A DNA stretch of 64,000 bases from Sutterella faecalis (GCF_006337085.1 NZ_CP040882.1:2356001-2420000); one strand, 5' to 3'. Positions 11,485-20,014 are shown, counted from the first letter of the stretch. Made by a program: numbers and translations. The notes: generated by a model from the letters alone, not told the origin.

Positions 11485-12537
11485 TTACTTCACCTCAAGG
11501 CTCTTCTTAAAGAAGCCCGTGATTTTCTCGAACGGAATGAGATCCGTGCGGTCGTAGAGATCCACGTGGCCGGCGCCCGGAACGATCAGGAGTTCCTTCG
11601 GTTCTGCGGCGAGCCGGTAGGCGTCTTCGGAAAATTCGATTGAGTGCGCGTTTTCCCCCGCCACAAAGAGCATCGGACGCGGGGAAATCGTTTCGATGTC
11701 GTTGAAGGGATAGAAATTCATGAACTTCACGTTGCTGGTTAAGGTCGAATGCGTCGTGAGCTCTTTGGTTGAAGATGCCGGAGTGAATTCCCCGCGCGGC
11801 GTGCGGTAGAAGCCGTAGAACTCGCGGTCAATCGCGGTCGATTGAGGCGTGAGTTCATTGACGGTGCCGCTCGTGTACTGCGTGATTTTTCCTGTCTCGT
11901 ACTCCTTCCAGCGCTCTTCGGCAGCTTGCTCAATCACAGCTTTTCTTTGTTCCAGAGTCTGACCATGGCGCAGTCCATTGCGGGTGGCAGCCCCCATGTC
12001 GTACATGGAAACCGTGGCCACAGCCTTGATGCGCGGGTCAATCTTCGCGGCGCTGATGAGGAAGCTCCCGCTCCCGCAGATGCCGAGGCCGCCGATCTTC
12101 GTGCGGTCAATGCCTTGCTTCGTGCCGAGGAAGTCCACGGCTGCGCTGAAGTCGTCCGAATAGACGTCGGGAAGGACCGACTGGCGGGGTTCGCCCGCGC
12201 TTTCGCCCCAGAAGGAGAGGTCGATCGCGAGGGCGGCAAAGCCCGCTTCAGCAAGCTTCTGCGCGTAGAGGTTGGAGCTCTGCTCCTTCACGGCGCCCAT
12301 CGGGTGGCCGACGATCACCGCGGGAAGCGCCTTGGCCTGGTCGGCATTCTTAGGCAGATAGAGGTTCCCGACCACATTCATCCGGTAGAGGTTGTGGAAG
12401 GACACCTTTTCCATCGTCACCCGGTCGCTCTTATAGAAGTTGTCCGGGCCGCCCGCAGCATCGGCGGCAAAGGCGCCAGAGGAGGCCGCAGAAGCCATCA
12501 GAACGGAAAGCGCCGCAGCGGTGAGTTTCGCTTTCAT
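11485..12537 (-). CDS. Secreted alpha/beta hydrolase with Cys nucleophile elbow
   Basis: Predicted periplasmic hydrolase of 350 residues. The start at 12537 (MKAKLTAAALSVLMASAASSGAFA) gives a clean Sec signal peptide with an AFA cut site. The mature part has the oxyanion region VIVGHPMGAVKEQSSNLYA, the elbow GLGICGSGSF with Cys in the nucleophile place, as in dienelactone hydrolases, a likely acid residue in the FVAGENAHSIEFSEDA region, and the final GAGHVDLYDR histidine motif. It resembles the YcjY-like / dienelactone hydrolase group; the substrate is unknown. Upstream lie 162 bp of AT-rich promoter DNA shared with the divergent LysR gene; downstream is an MFS exporter. Confidence 0.85.
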   Translation of the reverse strand: MKAKLTAAALSVLMASAASSGAFAADAAGGPDNFYKSDRVTMEKVSFHNLYRMNVVGNLYLPKNADQAKALPAVIVGHPMGAVKEQSSNLYAQKLAEAGFAALAIDLSFWGESAGEPRQSVLPDVYSDDFSAAVDFLGTKQGIDRTKIGGLGICGSGSFLISAAKIDPRIKAVATVSMYDMGAATRNGLRHGQTLEQRKAVIEQAAEERWKEYETGKITQYTSGTVNELTPQSTAIDREFYGFYRTPRGEFTPASSTKELTTHSTLTSNVKFMNFYPFNDIETISPRPMLFVAGENAHSIEFSEDAYRLAAEPKELLIVPGAGHVDLYDRTDLIPFEKITGFFKKSLEVK

Positions 12538-12699
12538 TGTGAAAGTCTCCATCAATGTTTAGAGCGAATGCTTTTAAGGCATTCATTCGATTAATTTGTT
12601 GATGAAAACTATATTTAGCGTAAAATACTATGTCAAATACCTTATTTTTATTCTATTCCATGCTTTTTAAGCATAATTTGAACTGAAAAGGTTGACCTC
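12538..12699. promoter_or_regulatory. Divergent promoter region between hydrolase and LysR gene
   Basis: 162 bp of much higher AT content than the flanking genes. It contains TATTTAGCGTAAAATACTAT and ATGCTTTTTAAGCAT, a small palindrome with the T-N11-A layout favoured by LysR-type regulators. No coding potential. Function inferred from position. Confidence 0.5.
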
Positions 12700-13578
12700 A
12701 TGGACATCCGCGTTCTTCGCTACTTCATCGCTGCCGTGGAAGCCGGGAGCATTTCGGGCGCCTGCGCGCGCGTGCACGTCACGCAGCCCACGCTCTCAAG
12801 GCAATTTATGGATCTTGAGGAGGAGCTCGGCCACAAGCTCTTTGAAAGAAGCAACCGGCGGCTTCTCCTCACGCCGAAGGGAAAGCTCTTTTATGAGCGC
12901 GCGCTCCTCATTACGGCGCTTTTTGACCGCACGAAGGCTGAAATGAAGGCCGAGGAGGAGCTTGCGGGCGAAATCCGGATTGCAGCGGGCGAAACGCCGT
13001 GCCTGAGGCCCCTCGCAAGAGCTATCGCCCGGCTTCGCGAGGAGGCGCCCCTCGTAACAGTAGTCATCGTGAGCGGTCACGAAGAGATCGTGCGCTCGGA
13101 ACTCCATTCGGGCGTGACGGATTTCGGCGTCTTCATCGGCGACGTGGATCTTTTGCAATACGGCCGCATTTCGCTTAAAGCACGAAACCGCTGGGGGCTT
13201 CTCACCCGGCGGGACGGCGAACTGGCGGGGAAAACGTCGGTTCACCCTGAGGACCTGCTCCGGGGGCCGCTCCTCGCGTCGCTTCAGGCATCGCAGAATA
13301 ACGAGCTCCTCTCGTGGCTCGGCAAGCACGCTCAGGAGATCCGCGTCGCCGCGCACTTCAACCTTCTCTACAACGCCTATCTCTTGGCTGAAGCGGGCGT
13401 CGGTAGCGTCCTCGCGCTCGAAGGGATCATCAACCCGGAGCCGAAGTCCAATCTCGTGTGGCTGCCGCTTGAGCCGGAACTCACGGCAGGCGTTTCCGTC
13501 GCCTGGGTGAAGGATCGGGTCATGACGCCTGCGGCCGAGCGGCTTCTTGCGCTTCTGCGCGAGGAGGATGACGCCTGA
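12700..13578 (+). CDS. LysR-family transcriptional regulator
   Basis: 292-residue LysR-type regulator: winged helix-turn-helix at residues 1-60 (MDIRVLRYFIAAVEAGSISG ... RVHVTQPTLSRQFMDLEEELGHKLFER) followed by a substrate-binding effector domain (about 90-290). It is divergent from the hydrolase-MFS pair and is the obvious candidate to control them. Effector unknown. The C-terminus runs to EEDDA and the next 525 bp carry no intact gene. Confidence 0.92.
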   Translation: MDIRVLRYFIAAVEAGSISGACARVHVTQPTLSRQFMDLEEELGHKLFERSNRRLLLTPKGKLFYERALLITALFDRTKAEMKAEEELAGEIRIAAGETPCLRPLARAIARLREEAPLVTVVIVSGHEEIVRSELHSGVTDFGVFIGDVDLLQYGRISLKARNRWGLLTRRDGELAGKTSVHPEDLLRGPLLASLQASQNNELLSWLGKHAQEIRVAAHFNLLYNAYLLAEAGVGSVLALEGIINPEPKSNLVWLPLEPELTAGVSVAWVKDRVMTPAAERLLALLREEDDA

Positions 13579-13633
13579 ATGCGAGAGTGACGAACCGCGC
13601 GGGCGATGCCGCTGAAGATGGATGCTCGCGCGG

Positions 13634-13663
13634 GAACTGTACTGAACTATACTGAACTGTACT
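13634..13663. repeat. Three tandem 10-bp repeats, iteron-like
   Basis: Three contiguous 10-bp units: GAACTGTACT, GAACTATACT, GAACTGTACT. A fourth GAACTATAC occurs at 13764-13772, AACTGTACT again at 13798-13806 and the reverse ATAGTTC at 13814-13820. The spacing of one helical turn suggests a protein-binding array. Lies in a non-coding patch with low GC. Confidence 0.8.
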
Positions 13664-13674
13664 GTTTACAGCTT

Positions 13675-13708
13675 AAGTATACTGAGAAGTATACTTCTCA
13701 GTATACTT
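13675..13708. repeat. 34-bp perfect palindrome
   Basis: Perfect palindrome with half-site AAGTATACTGAGAAGTA; it contains TATAC/GTATA units three times. It lies 11 bp after the tandem repeats. A second small palindrome AGGTATACCT is at 13786-13795. Cruciform or dimer-binding operator is possible; no adjacent intact gene explains it. Confidence 0.85.
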
Positions 13709-13856
13709 GGTAAATTTGAAATATCACTTGAATATCATAGATATAACAAATCTGACTATAAGTGAACTATACAAGTGATCGTTACAGGTATACCTCTAAC
13801 TGTACTTTTGAGGATAGTTCAACTCTGAATCAAGCCGCCGATTCTTCTCTTCTCTT

Positions 13857-14029
13857 TTGAATCAAGGGCTGCCGGAACTGCACGGCAGGAAGCAGGAGTA
13901 CATCGGACTCTTCGGGAGGATGGATGCAGCCAAACTCATCACGGCTCCCTACCCGCACAAGATCTCGCGAATGACAGGAGTCCGCGAAATTAAAAAAGAG
14001 CAGCAGGCCTCTCTGACCTCCTGCTCTTG
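13857..14029 (+). pseudogene. Possible short gene fragment, unrecognised
   Basis: An open frame without ATG start reads LNQGLPELHGRKQEYIG, then LFGRMDAAKLITAPYPHKIS, then RMTGVREIKKEQQ, and stops at 14027-14029 inside the terminator hairpin. The composition is protein-like with soluble, amphipathic stretches, but I recognise no family. It may be the tail of a lost gene belonging to the repeat patch just upstream. The rest of 13579-14103 holds only repeats and a terminator. Confidence 0.25.
13992..14028 (-). terminator. Terminator of the amino-acid-binding protein gene
   Basis: On the minus strand, arms AGAGCAG and CTGCTCT with an inner GAGG/CCT extension are followed by TTTTTT. It lies 75 bp after the stop codon of the gene at 14104. 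Confidence 0.8.
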
Positions 14030-14103
14030 AATCTGTTCTCAGGCTCCCGCGGGGTTCGCGATCCCTGGAGCCTGAGCCATCGGCTGCGTGCAGCCGTAAG
14101 CAA

Positions 14104-14868
14104 TCACTGCTTCGGACGGCCGAACCACTTCATGTGAAGCTTCTCGTACGTGCCGTCGGCGCGGATTTCAGCGAGCGCCTTATTGACGGCTTTCTGCAGA
14201 TCCGAGCGGTTTTTCGGGAAGATCATCGCCATCGGAACGGCATCCGCAACGAAGTCGAGGCGCTCGAGCTTGGTCTTAAGCGACGGCCGCGAAACGATCA
14301 TGTAGTCCGTCGCGGGCTGCGCGTTGATGACGGCATCGGCGTTCCCGGAGATCATGTTGAGCATTGCGTCCGCGCCGCTCTCAAAGGTCGTGATCTTGGC
14401 GCCCGGGATCTTCTTTGCGCGGTCGTGGCTGATGGAGCCGAGCTGCACGGAGACGTTGAGGCCCTTCAGGTCGTCAAAATTTTTGATGCCCTTGGGGTTG
14501 CCCTTCGGGACGATGATCGTGAGGCCCGACATGTAGAAGGGATCGGAAAAGAGCACGCGCTTCGCGCGTTCGGGCGTTACGGCAAAGCCCGCGGCGGCAA
14601 AGTCGAGCGTGTTGCTCACGATCGCCGGGAGAATGGCGTCGAACTTGAATTCCTTGATGTCGAGGGTCGCCCCCATCTTGTCGGCGGCGGCCTTTGCAAG
14701 ATCGAGCTCAAAGCCGATCAGCTCATTCGTTTTGCTGTCGTGGAATTCAAAGGGCGGGAAAGTGCCTTCCGTTGCCATCGTGAGCGTACCCGCGGCAAAG
14801 GACGACCCGGCGGCGAGCATCATTGCGGCCGCGCAGAAAAGGTGCTTCTTGAGAGAGGCGAGAGACAT
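14104..14868 (-). CDS. Amino-acid ABC transporter substrate-binding protein (orphan)
   Basis: Periplasmic binding protein of the family-3 (polar amino acid) type, 254 residues. The start at 14868 is preceded by AGAGGATCTTCACC (good ribosome site) and gives a signal peptide MSLASLKKHLFCAAAMMLAAGSSFAAG. The body shows TMATEGTFPPFEFHDSKTNELIGFELDLAKAAADKMG, the usual ligand-binding lobe start, and ADAVINAQPATDYMI. No permease or ATPase gene is adjacent, so it must share a transporter encoded elsewhere. Reading open upstream to 15057 has no family support. Confidence 0.88.
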   Translation of the reverse strand: MSLASLKKHLFCAAAMMLAAGSSFAAGTLTMATEGTFPPFEFHDSKTNELIGFELDLAKAAADKMGATLDIKEFKFDAILPAIVSNTLDFAAAGFAVTPERAKRVLFSDPFYMSGLTIIVPKGNPKGIKNFDDLKGLNVSVQLGSISHDRAKKIPGAKITTFESGADAMLNMISGNADAVINAQPATDYMIVSRPSLKTKLERLDFVADAVPMAMIFPKNRSDLQKAVNKALAEIRADGTYEKLHMKWFGRPKQ

Positions 14869-15180
14869 GGTGAAGATCCTCTTTTGGGGGAGCTGTAATG
14901 AAAGCGTGATGGTCCGGAATGCACGCAGAACATGAAAGGGTTTGACGGCAGGGACTGCTGCCGGGAGCGCTCCCACGAGCGCTCTGAATGCGAAATGTAT
15001 CGGCAAAGAGCGCTTGGGCGTCCTCTTATTTCGCGCGTGTTTGCTCCCGATGGCCATGCTCTCGGCGCATCACCCTAAAAATTGATGAAGGGGTCATGAA
15101 TGAGGCGGAAAGTCGCCGTAAACAATTGATTTGTCGACCAAAAGCGCACCTCGTTTGTGCGGCCGTTGCGCACCATTGCG

Positions 15181-15237
15181 TCACGACAATCATCGTTTTT
15201 ATTCACACTTCAAAACTCGTAACGATAATTGTCGTGA
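15181..15237. repeat. 17-bp inverted repeat before decayed AAA ATPase
   Basis: Left arm TCACGACAATCATCGTT at 15181-15197 and right arm AACGATAATTGTCGTGA at 15221-15237 match at 16 of 17 positions around a 23-base AT-rich loop. It ends 23 bp before the first ATG of the ATPase remnant, so it is likely an operator for that gene. Confidence 0.8.
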
Positions 15238-15260
15238 TGGTTGATTTTTAAAACATCGTG

Positions 15261-16343
15261 ATGAGGCTGGTGATGCGGCAGATGGAAAACCCGTTTAAGT
15301 TCGGATCGGTTGTCGACGGCGAATATTTCACAGGTCGGCGCGATGAATTGCCGCATGTCAAGTAGACCCTCTCAAGCCGCAATTACCTGGTTCTCATCAG
15401 TCCCCGTCATTACGGCAAAAAGAGTCTCATCCGAAAGGCCGTCAGGGAAACCAGCCGGCCGTTCGTCTTCGTGAACGTTCAGGCGGCGGCCTGCGCCTCG
15501 GACCTCGCCCGACTCCTTCTGAATCGATTTTTAGAAGTTCATCCCTGGGAACGGATCAAGGATGGGTTGAAGCGGTTCCGGGCGAGCCCGACCTTCACCT
15601 ACAATCCGAGCACCGACAAGATGGAGGCGTTGTTCAGGTCTTCTGAAGACGGAAGCCTCCTTCTGGAGGATGTGCTCAACCTGATGAACGAAAAGAGCGA
15701 CCCCGGGAATCGCCTCATCGTCATCCTGGAGGAATTCCAGGACATTGCCGACTATGCGCCGGGAACCGACAAGCTGCTGCGTGCGGTCATGCAGATGCAT
15801 GAGAACGTCAACTACGTCTTCCTCGGGAGCGGGGAAAGCAAGATGCGCGCATTGTTCGAGGACATCAGGTCGCCTTTCTTTCGTTTCGGGGCGCTCATGC
15901 ATCTCGGCCGCATCCCGTACGATGATTTCTGCCGGTTCCTTTCGGAGAGACTGGCGCCGCTTTGCGGAAGCCGGTCTGAGGAATTTGCCCGCCAGATTCT
16001 CGATCTTTCCAAGTGCCAGCCTTTTTATACGCAGCAGCTGGCTGCCGGCTTCTGGGATCTCTACGAACGAATCGGCAAAAAGGCCGCCGTGCAATCGGCG
16101 GCTGAGGCAATCATTCGCAGCGTTTCGCCAGGGTACGCGTTTCTTTGGACGAAGCTCTCCATGCCGCAGCGCATTGCGCTTCAATACATTGCGCGGGGAG
16201 ACAAGCTGCAGGATATCGATGCCTTTCCCATGAGTACGGTCTACTCAGCCGTCGGGCGCATGAAGAAGGACGGGCTGATTGTTCGCGAAGAAGATTACGA
16301 GTTCGAGGATCCTTTCTTCGGGCTTTGGATCCGTGCGCTTTGA
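15261..16343 (+). pseudogene. AAA ATPase (COG1672-like), broken by an in-frame amber stop
   Basis: From the ATG at 15261 the frame reads MRLVMRQMENPFKFGSVVDG, EYFTGRRDELPHVK, then TAG at 15363-15365, and continues in the same frame with LVLISPRHYGKKSLIRKAV to the stop at 16343. Family members read NPFKFGxVVDGEYFTxRxxEL followed by SPRRYGKSSL, so the gene is full length apart from the stop. The Walker A is also altered (GKK instead of GKS/T) and the Walker B region reads VILEEFQDI with Glu in place of the usual Asp. The C-terminus ends EDPFFGLWIRAL as in the family. Probably an inactive relative of DUF234/DUF4143-type ATPases; a downstream restart could still produce about 290 residues. Confidence 0.75.
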
Positions 16344-16454
16344 CTTCCTATTCGACGAAAATAGCGGTGATTCCCGAGGACCGTGAATTTCCACCAGAAT
16401 GTTACGTCGCGCCGTTTACGGGCAACTGACGCGGCGTAATTTCCGGCATCGATC

Positions 16455-16643
16455 TCACTCCAGCTCGTCTTTTCGAGCGGGTTTAGGCTTGTTTTTACTT
16501 CCTCTCGGTCGACCTGGTCCGCGCTTGCCCTGAGCTATTCGAGCTTCACGCGCCTCTCGTTCGAGGGTCTTTTTGTTCTTGCTGCCTTTCGGTCTTCCGG
16601 GTTTGCGCCTGGGGGCGGCTTTCTGCGGTTTTGCGAATCTCAC
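16455..16643 (-). pseudogene. AT-hook peptide, probable tail of a lost transposase
   Basis: 62 codons from a GTG at 16643, very basic, with two AT-hook cores: KPGRPKGSKNKK and GPGRPRGSKNKP. The C-terminus of the intact transposase 1.9 kb away ends in a similar series of AT-hooks. I read this as the 3' end of an older, related insertion sequence rather than a free-standing gene, but a small DNA-binding protein is possible. In the sequence before the later insertion a TAG lies just upstream in the same frame, so no longer protein is available here. Confidence 0.4.
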
Positions 16644-16741
16644 AGATTTTCTAATAAAAATCGTTATTTTTCTAACTAAAAGAACCTCAGATCTTCACAC
16701 TATGAAGAATTCTTAAAAATCAACAAATTGAAATTTCGTGC

Positions 16742-16780
16742 AAGCCTCAGATGAGTTTCCCTCATTTCTGGGGCTTTTTT
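16742..16780 (+). terminator. Terminator-like hairpin inside the IS left end
   Basis: AAGCCTCAGATGAG pairs imperfectly with CTCATTTCTGGGGCTT around TTTCC and is followed by TTTTTT. It is placed between the left terminal repeat and the transposase start, where it would stop transcription entering from outside. Confidence 0.65.
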
Positions 16781-16891
16781 CATGTCCGAAATCCGGCCTG
16801 GGACTGCTTTTTGACCTTGAAAATTAATCCGAGAACATTGATTTCTATAGTGATTAGAACTATAATATATGATATTATCAAGGATATTTTC

Positions 16892-18547
16892 ATGGCCGTT
16901 CCAGAGCACATCCGCAAGGTTCCGAGACCGCGCAATACCGTTGTCATCGACAGCGGCAGCAATGGCGCCAAGCGCTATGCGGTTCACAGTCGTCGGGCTT
17001 CCATATGCAAGCCCGGCTGCAACCCGCGCCCGGTGAACGGGCCGGTCATTGGGCACATCATTGACGGCAAGTTTGTGCCTCGCCAGTCCGCGGCGAGTCT
17101 TGCAGAAGACGGTCCCGACTATCTCTCTTACGGGGCCGCGGCACTGCTTCACGACGAACTTCGAGGGCTCGACGATGAGCTCTTCAAGGTCTACGAAGTC
17201 AAGGACGCCTGCATGATTCTTGCGCTCGCCTTGCTCCGCATTGAGCACAAGGGCATCAAGATCTCCCGATGCCGTCAGCATTACGAAAAGTCCTTCATCT
17301 CGGTTTTCTACCCCGGACTGCCTCTCTCTGAGAACACCATCAGCAAGTTCCTGAACCTGCTCGGCCAGGACGCCGGCAAGATGAATGCCTTCATCACTGC
17401 CCGGCTCGCCGCCGTCTGCAGGGATCACCACATCATCATTGATGGAACGCTCAAGCAGAACACAAGCATCGTCAATGATTTGTCTGCCTTCTCAAGAAAG
17501 GCTCGCGTCAAGGGCTGCAAAGAGATTTCCGTCCTCTACGCCTATGACCTTGAAGCACAGGAACCCTTGTGCGCACAGGTCTATCCGGGCAATATGATCG
17601 ACGCCCGCGCCTACAGCTCATTCGTTTCGGAAAACAAAATCGAACGAGGCGTCCTGATCACGGACAAGGGATTCCCTCCCAAGGCAATTGAAGGCCTGCT
17701 CCGAAAGCATGAAGGGCTTCATTTCCTCACGCCGCTGAAGCGCTCGGACAAGAAGATTGCAGAGAACGCCATGCTCGATTTCGAGGATTGTCTGCGCGGC
17801 ATTGATAAGCGCATCCGCTGCAAAAAGGTAAAGATGGGAAACGGGCGCTTCCTCTACTCCTTCAGGGATTCGTGGAAGGCTCAGGCGGAAGACAACTCCT
17901 TCATGGACCGCCAGCGCAGGAGCGATTCATACGACAAGAAGAACTACGATGAGCATTGCGGTTCGTATGGAACAATCGTCTTTGAGTCGGATCTCGACAT
18001 GACGTGCGCTGAGGTCTACGCATGCTACGAACAGCGCTGGCAGCTTGAGATGTTCTTCGATGTTTACAAGAACAGCCTTGATTTCGGCGTAACCCGGGTC
18101 CAGTCCGACTACTCCGTCCGCGGATCCGAATTCGTAGACCTCATTGCCTCCATCCTGACATCCCGCATTGTGAAGCGCATGTCGAAGGCAGGAGTACTCG
18201 ACAATGCAACATTCGGGGATGTCATGGACTCGCTCAGAACGTGCTGGCGCAATCGCAAGGCGCCGCGGGAGAGCCTGCCGCAGGTTGATGACGAATACTG
18301 GAATCGTCTGCTGAAGTGCGATGGAGAGCTGCTGGCGGCTTTGGAGCTCGCCTTGCCCGGCAAAGACAAAGCGCCGGATCCGAAAAAACGCGGCCGGCCG
18401 CGCAAAAAACCGGAACAGACGAAGGCACAGGAAGTAAACCCCCAGCCGAAACGCAAGCCGGGGCGCCCCAGAGTTCGGCCGATCATCTATGGGCCTCCTC
18501 GCCCAAGAGGTCGCCCTCGAAAGGAACGCTCTTCCGGCTCACTATAG
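16892..18547 (+). CDS. IS1634/IS4-superfamily DDE transposase with triple AT-hook tail
   Basis: 551-residue transposase from the ATG at 16892 (MAVPEHIRKVPRPRNTVV). DDE features: IIIDGTLKQNTS, GVLITDKGFPP and the IS4 signature YEQRWQLEMFFDVYK, which fits Y-x2-R-x3-E-x6-K exactly, about residues 383-397. The last 50 residues are rich in Lys, Arg and Pro and carry three AT-hook cores: KKRGRPRKK, RKPGRPRVR and RPRGRPRKE. These would bind the minor groove of AT-rich DNA and may help target choice or end binding. Reading open upstream of 16892 overlaps the end repeat region and has no family match. Confidence 0.9.
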   Translation: MAVPEHIRKVPRPRNTVVIDSGSNGAKRYAVHSRRASICKPGCNPRPVNGPVIGHIIDGKFVPRQSAASLAEDGPDYLSYGAAALLHDELRGLDDELFKVYEVKDACMILALALLRIEHKGIKISRCRQHYEKSFISVFYPGLPLSENTISKFLNLLGQDAGKMNAFITARLAAVCRDHHIIIDGTLKQNTSIVNDLSAFSRKARVKGCKEISVLYAYDLEAQEPLCAQVYPGNMIDARAYSSFVSENKIERGVLITDKGFPPKAIEGLLRKHEGLHFLTPLKRSDKKIAENAMLDFEDCLRGIDKRIRCKKVKMGNGRFLYSFRDSWKAQAEDNSFMDRQRRSDSYDKKNYDEHCGSYGTIVFESDLDMTCAEVYACYEQRWQLEMFFDVYKNSLDFGVTRVQSDYSVRGSEFVDLIASILTSRIVKRMSKAGVLDNATFGDVMDSLRTCWRNRKAPRESLPQVDDEYWNRLLKCDGELLAALELALPGKDKAPDPKKRGRPRKKPEQTKAQEVNPQPKRKPGRPRVRPIIYGPPRPRGRPRKERSSGSL

Positions 18548-18742
18548 TGGGAAGAATTGAGGTTCTTTTACTAACAATCTACCTGTTAGTAATAAGTAGG
18601 AAAGTTCGCTGCCTCTGCTTCAGACTGGCCTGGCGCGACTCGCCTCCGGCCTGACGGAGCATCTGACGGCGCTTTTTGCTCCTCTCCAGGCATCGTCCTT
18701 TGCGCTAACCTTTCCCGTCATCGTCTTCTTCTGTTTACGATC

Positions 18743-19948
18743 ATGACTGAAACGCAAATCCAGGATCCGCTCCTTCCGGATCTTGTCCGCTGGCGCCGCC
18801 ACGTGCACCAGCATCCGGAACTGAGCTACCACGAATCCGGGACAGCAGCCTATGTCGAAGAGGAGCTCCGGAAGCTGGGCGTGACCGATATTTCGGCGCC
18901 GACGCCGACGAGCCGCGTGGCGGATATCAGGGGACTCGCTCCTTCTCCGGCAGGCGTCCGTCCGGCCGTTGCGGCCATCCGCGCCGACATGGATGCGCTT
19001 CCTGTTCCGGAAGCCGAAGGCCTTGATTTCTGCTCCGTCAATCCGGGCGTGTCGCATGCCTGCGGTCATGATGCGCATGTGGCGATGCTGCTCGGCGCGG
19101 CGAAGATTCTGATGAAAGAGCGCCCGAACTTTTCGGGAACTGTCCGCCTGATTTTTCAGCATGCCGAAGAGTCGGCTCCGGGCGGCGCGAAGGAGCTTGT
19201 TGCGGCGGGCGTCATGAAGGGCGTCGACGCCGTGATCGGGCTTCATGTCATGAATGATCCGATCGGTCAGATCCGCGTCTGCACGGTCCCGGCTTTTTCA
19301 ACGGCTTCCGACTGCGTCTGGGCGACGATCACCGGGTGCGGCACGCACGCTTCCATGCCTGAAGGCGGCATTGATCCGGTGATGATCGGTTCCGAAGTCG
19401 TCATGGCGCTCCATACGATCGTGTCGAGAAACATTTCGCCCGATCATTTCGCCGTGGTTTCGCCCACCGTTTTTCAGGCGGGCGAGGTGATCAATGCGAT
19501 TCCGCAGAAAGCCCGCATCGGCATCAACATCCGCACAAAGGACCCGGACGACCGCGTTCGGATTCACGACTGCGTGGAGGCGCTGATCCGCGGCATCGCC
19601 GAAGCTAATGGCGGAACCGCTGCGTTTGAGTGGCTGGCCGGCTGCCCCGCCGTCATTCAGGATCCGGAGATGATCGAGCGCGCGCTTCGCGTGGCGCGGG
19701 AAACTCTGCCTCCCGGGAAGGCCGCCGTCGGAACCGGCATGAGCGCCTCGGAGGATTTTTCCTACTTTGCCGAGTGCGCGCCCGCCTCCTACGTCATTCT
19801 AGGAGGCGGAAACTCAGAGGAAGGCTACCCGCATCGGAATCACCATCCGGCATACCGCTTCAGCGAAGCCGCGCTTCCTGTCGGCGCCCGCTATGAGGCG
19901 GCGCTGGCCCTGGATATTCTCAGAAACCCGCTCACGTCCGGGCGCTGA
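18743..19948 (+). CDS. M20 family amidohydrolase (hippurate/N-acyl-amino-acid hydrolase type)
   Basis: Zinc peptidase-like hydrolase of 401 residues cleaving an N-acyl or peptide bond, cytoplasmic. Signatures: WRRHVHQHPELSYHE at the N-terminus, AIRADMDALPVPE, SHACGHDAHVAMLLGAA with metal ligands, the HAEESAPGGAKE glutamates, an internal dimerisation domain and the C-terminal RNHHPAYRF ligand motif. It starts 172 bp after the IS; the intervening 18576-18742 is non-coding apart from a CTCCGGCCTGACGGAG hairpin. No operon partner. The substrate cannot be assigned. Confidence 0.9.
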   Translation: MTETQIQDPLLPDLVRWRRHVHQHPELSYHESGTAAYVEEELRKLGVTDISAPTPTSRVADIRGLAPSPAGVRPAVAAIRADMDALPVPEAEGLDFCSVNPGVSHACGHDAHVAMLLGAAKILMKERPNFSGTVRLIFQHAEESAPGGAKELVAAGVMKGVDAVIGLHVMNDPIGQIRVCTVPAFSTASDCVWATITGCGTHASMPEGGIDPVMIGSEVVMALHTIVSRNISPDHFAVVSPTVFQAGEVINAIPQKARIGINIRTKDPDDRVRIHDCVEALIRGIAEANGGTAAFEWLAGCPAVIQDPEMIERALRVARETLPPGKAAVGTGMSASEDFSYFAECAPASYVILGGGNSEEGYPHRNHHPAYRFSEAALPVGARYEAALALDILRNPLTSGR

Positions 19949-19978
19949 AAAGAAGCTCTGCGGTTCCTTTCCGGCCAA

Positions 19979-20014
19979 GAAGAAAGCCCGTTCTTCCTCA
20001 CGAAAGAGCGGGCT
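19979..20014 (-). terminator. Terminator of the lipoprotein gene
   Basis: On the minus strand AGCCCGCTCTTTC and GAAGAACGGGCT pair around a short loop and are followed by TTCTTCTT. It lies between two convergent genes. Confidence 0.6.

Larger units (their letters stand above)
16677..18570 (+). mobile_element. Complete IS1634/IS4-type insertion sequence
   Basis: 1,894-bp element with 27-bp imperfect terminal inverted repeats (24/27 identical; outer TAAAAGAACCTCA, positions 16677-16703 and 18544-18570). It is flanked by a 5-bp target duplication CTAAC at 16672-16676 and 18571-18575. It carries one transposase gene and a terminator-like hairpin inside the left end. The intact ends and duplication indicate a fairly recent insertion. 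Confidence 0.93.

Noticed and set aside
13634..13663. CRISPR array
   Set aside because: Only three contiguous 10-bp units without spacers; repeats are too short.
15363..15365. Programmed amber read-through or pyrrolysine in the ATPase
   Set aside because: Walker A and B are also damaged and no read-through structure is seen; decay is simpler.
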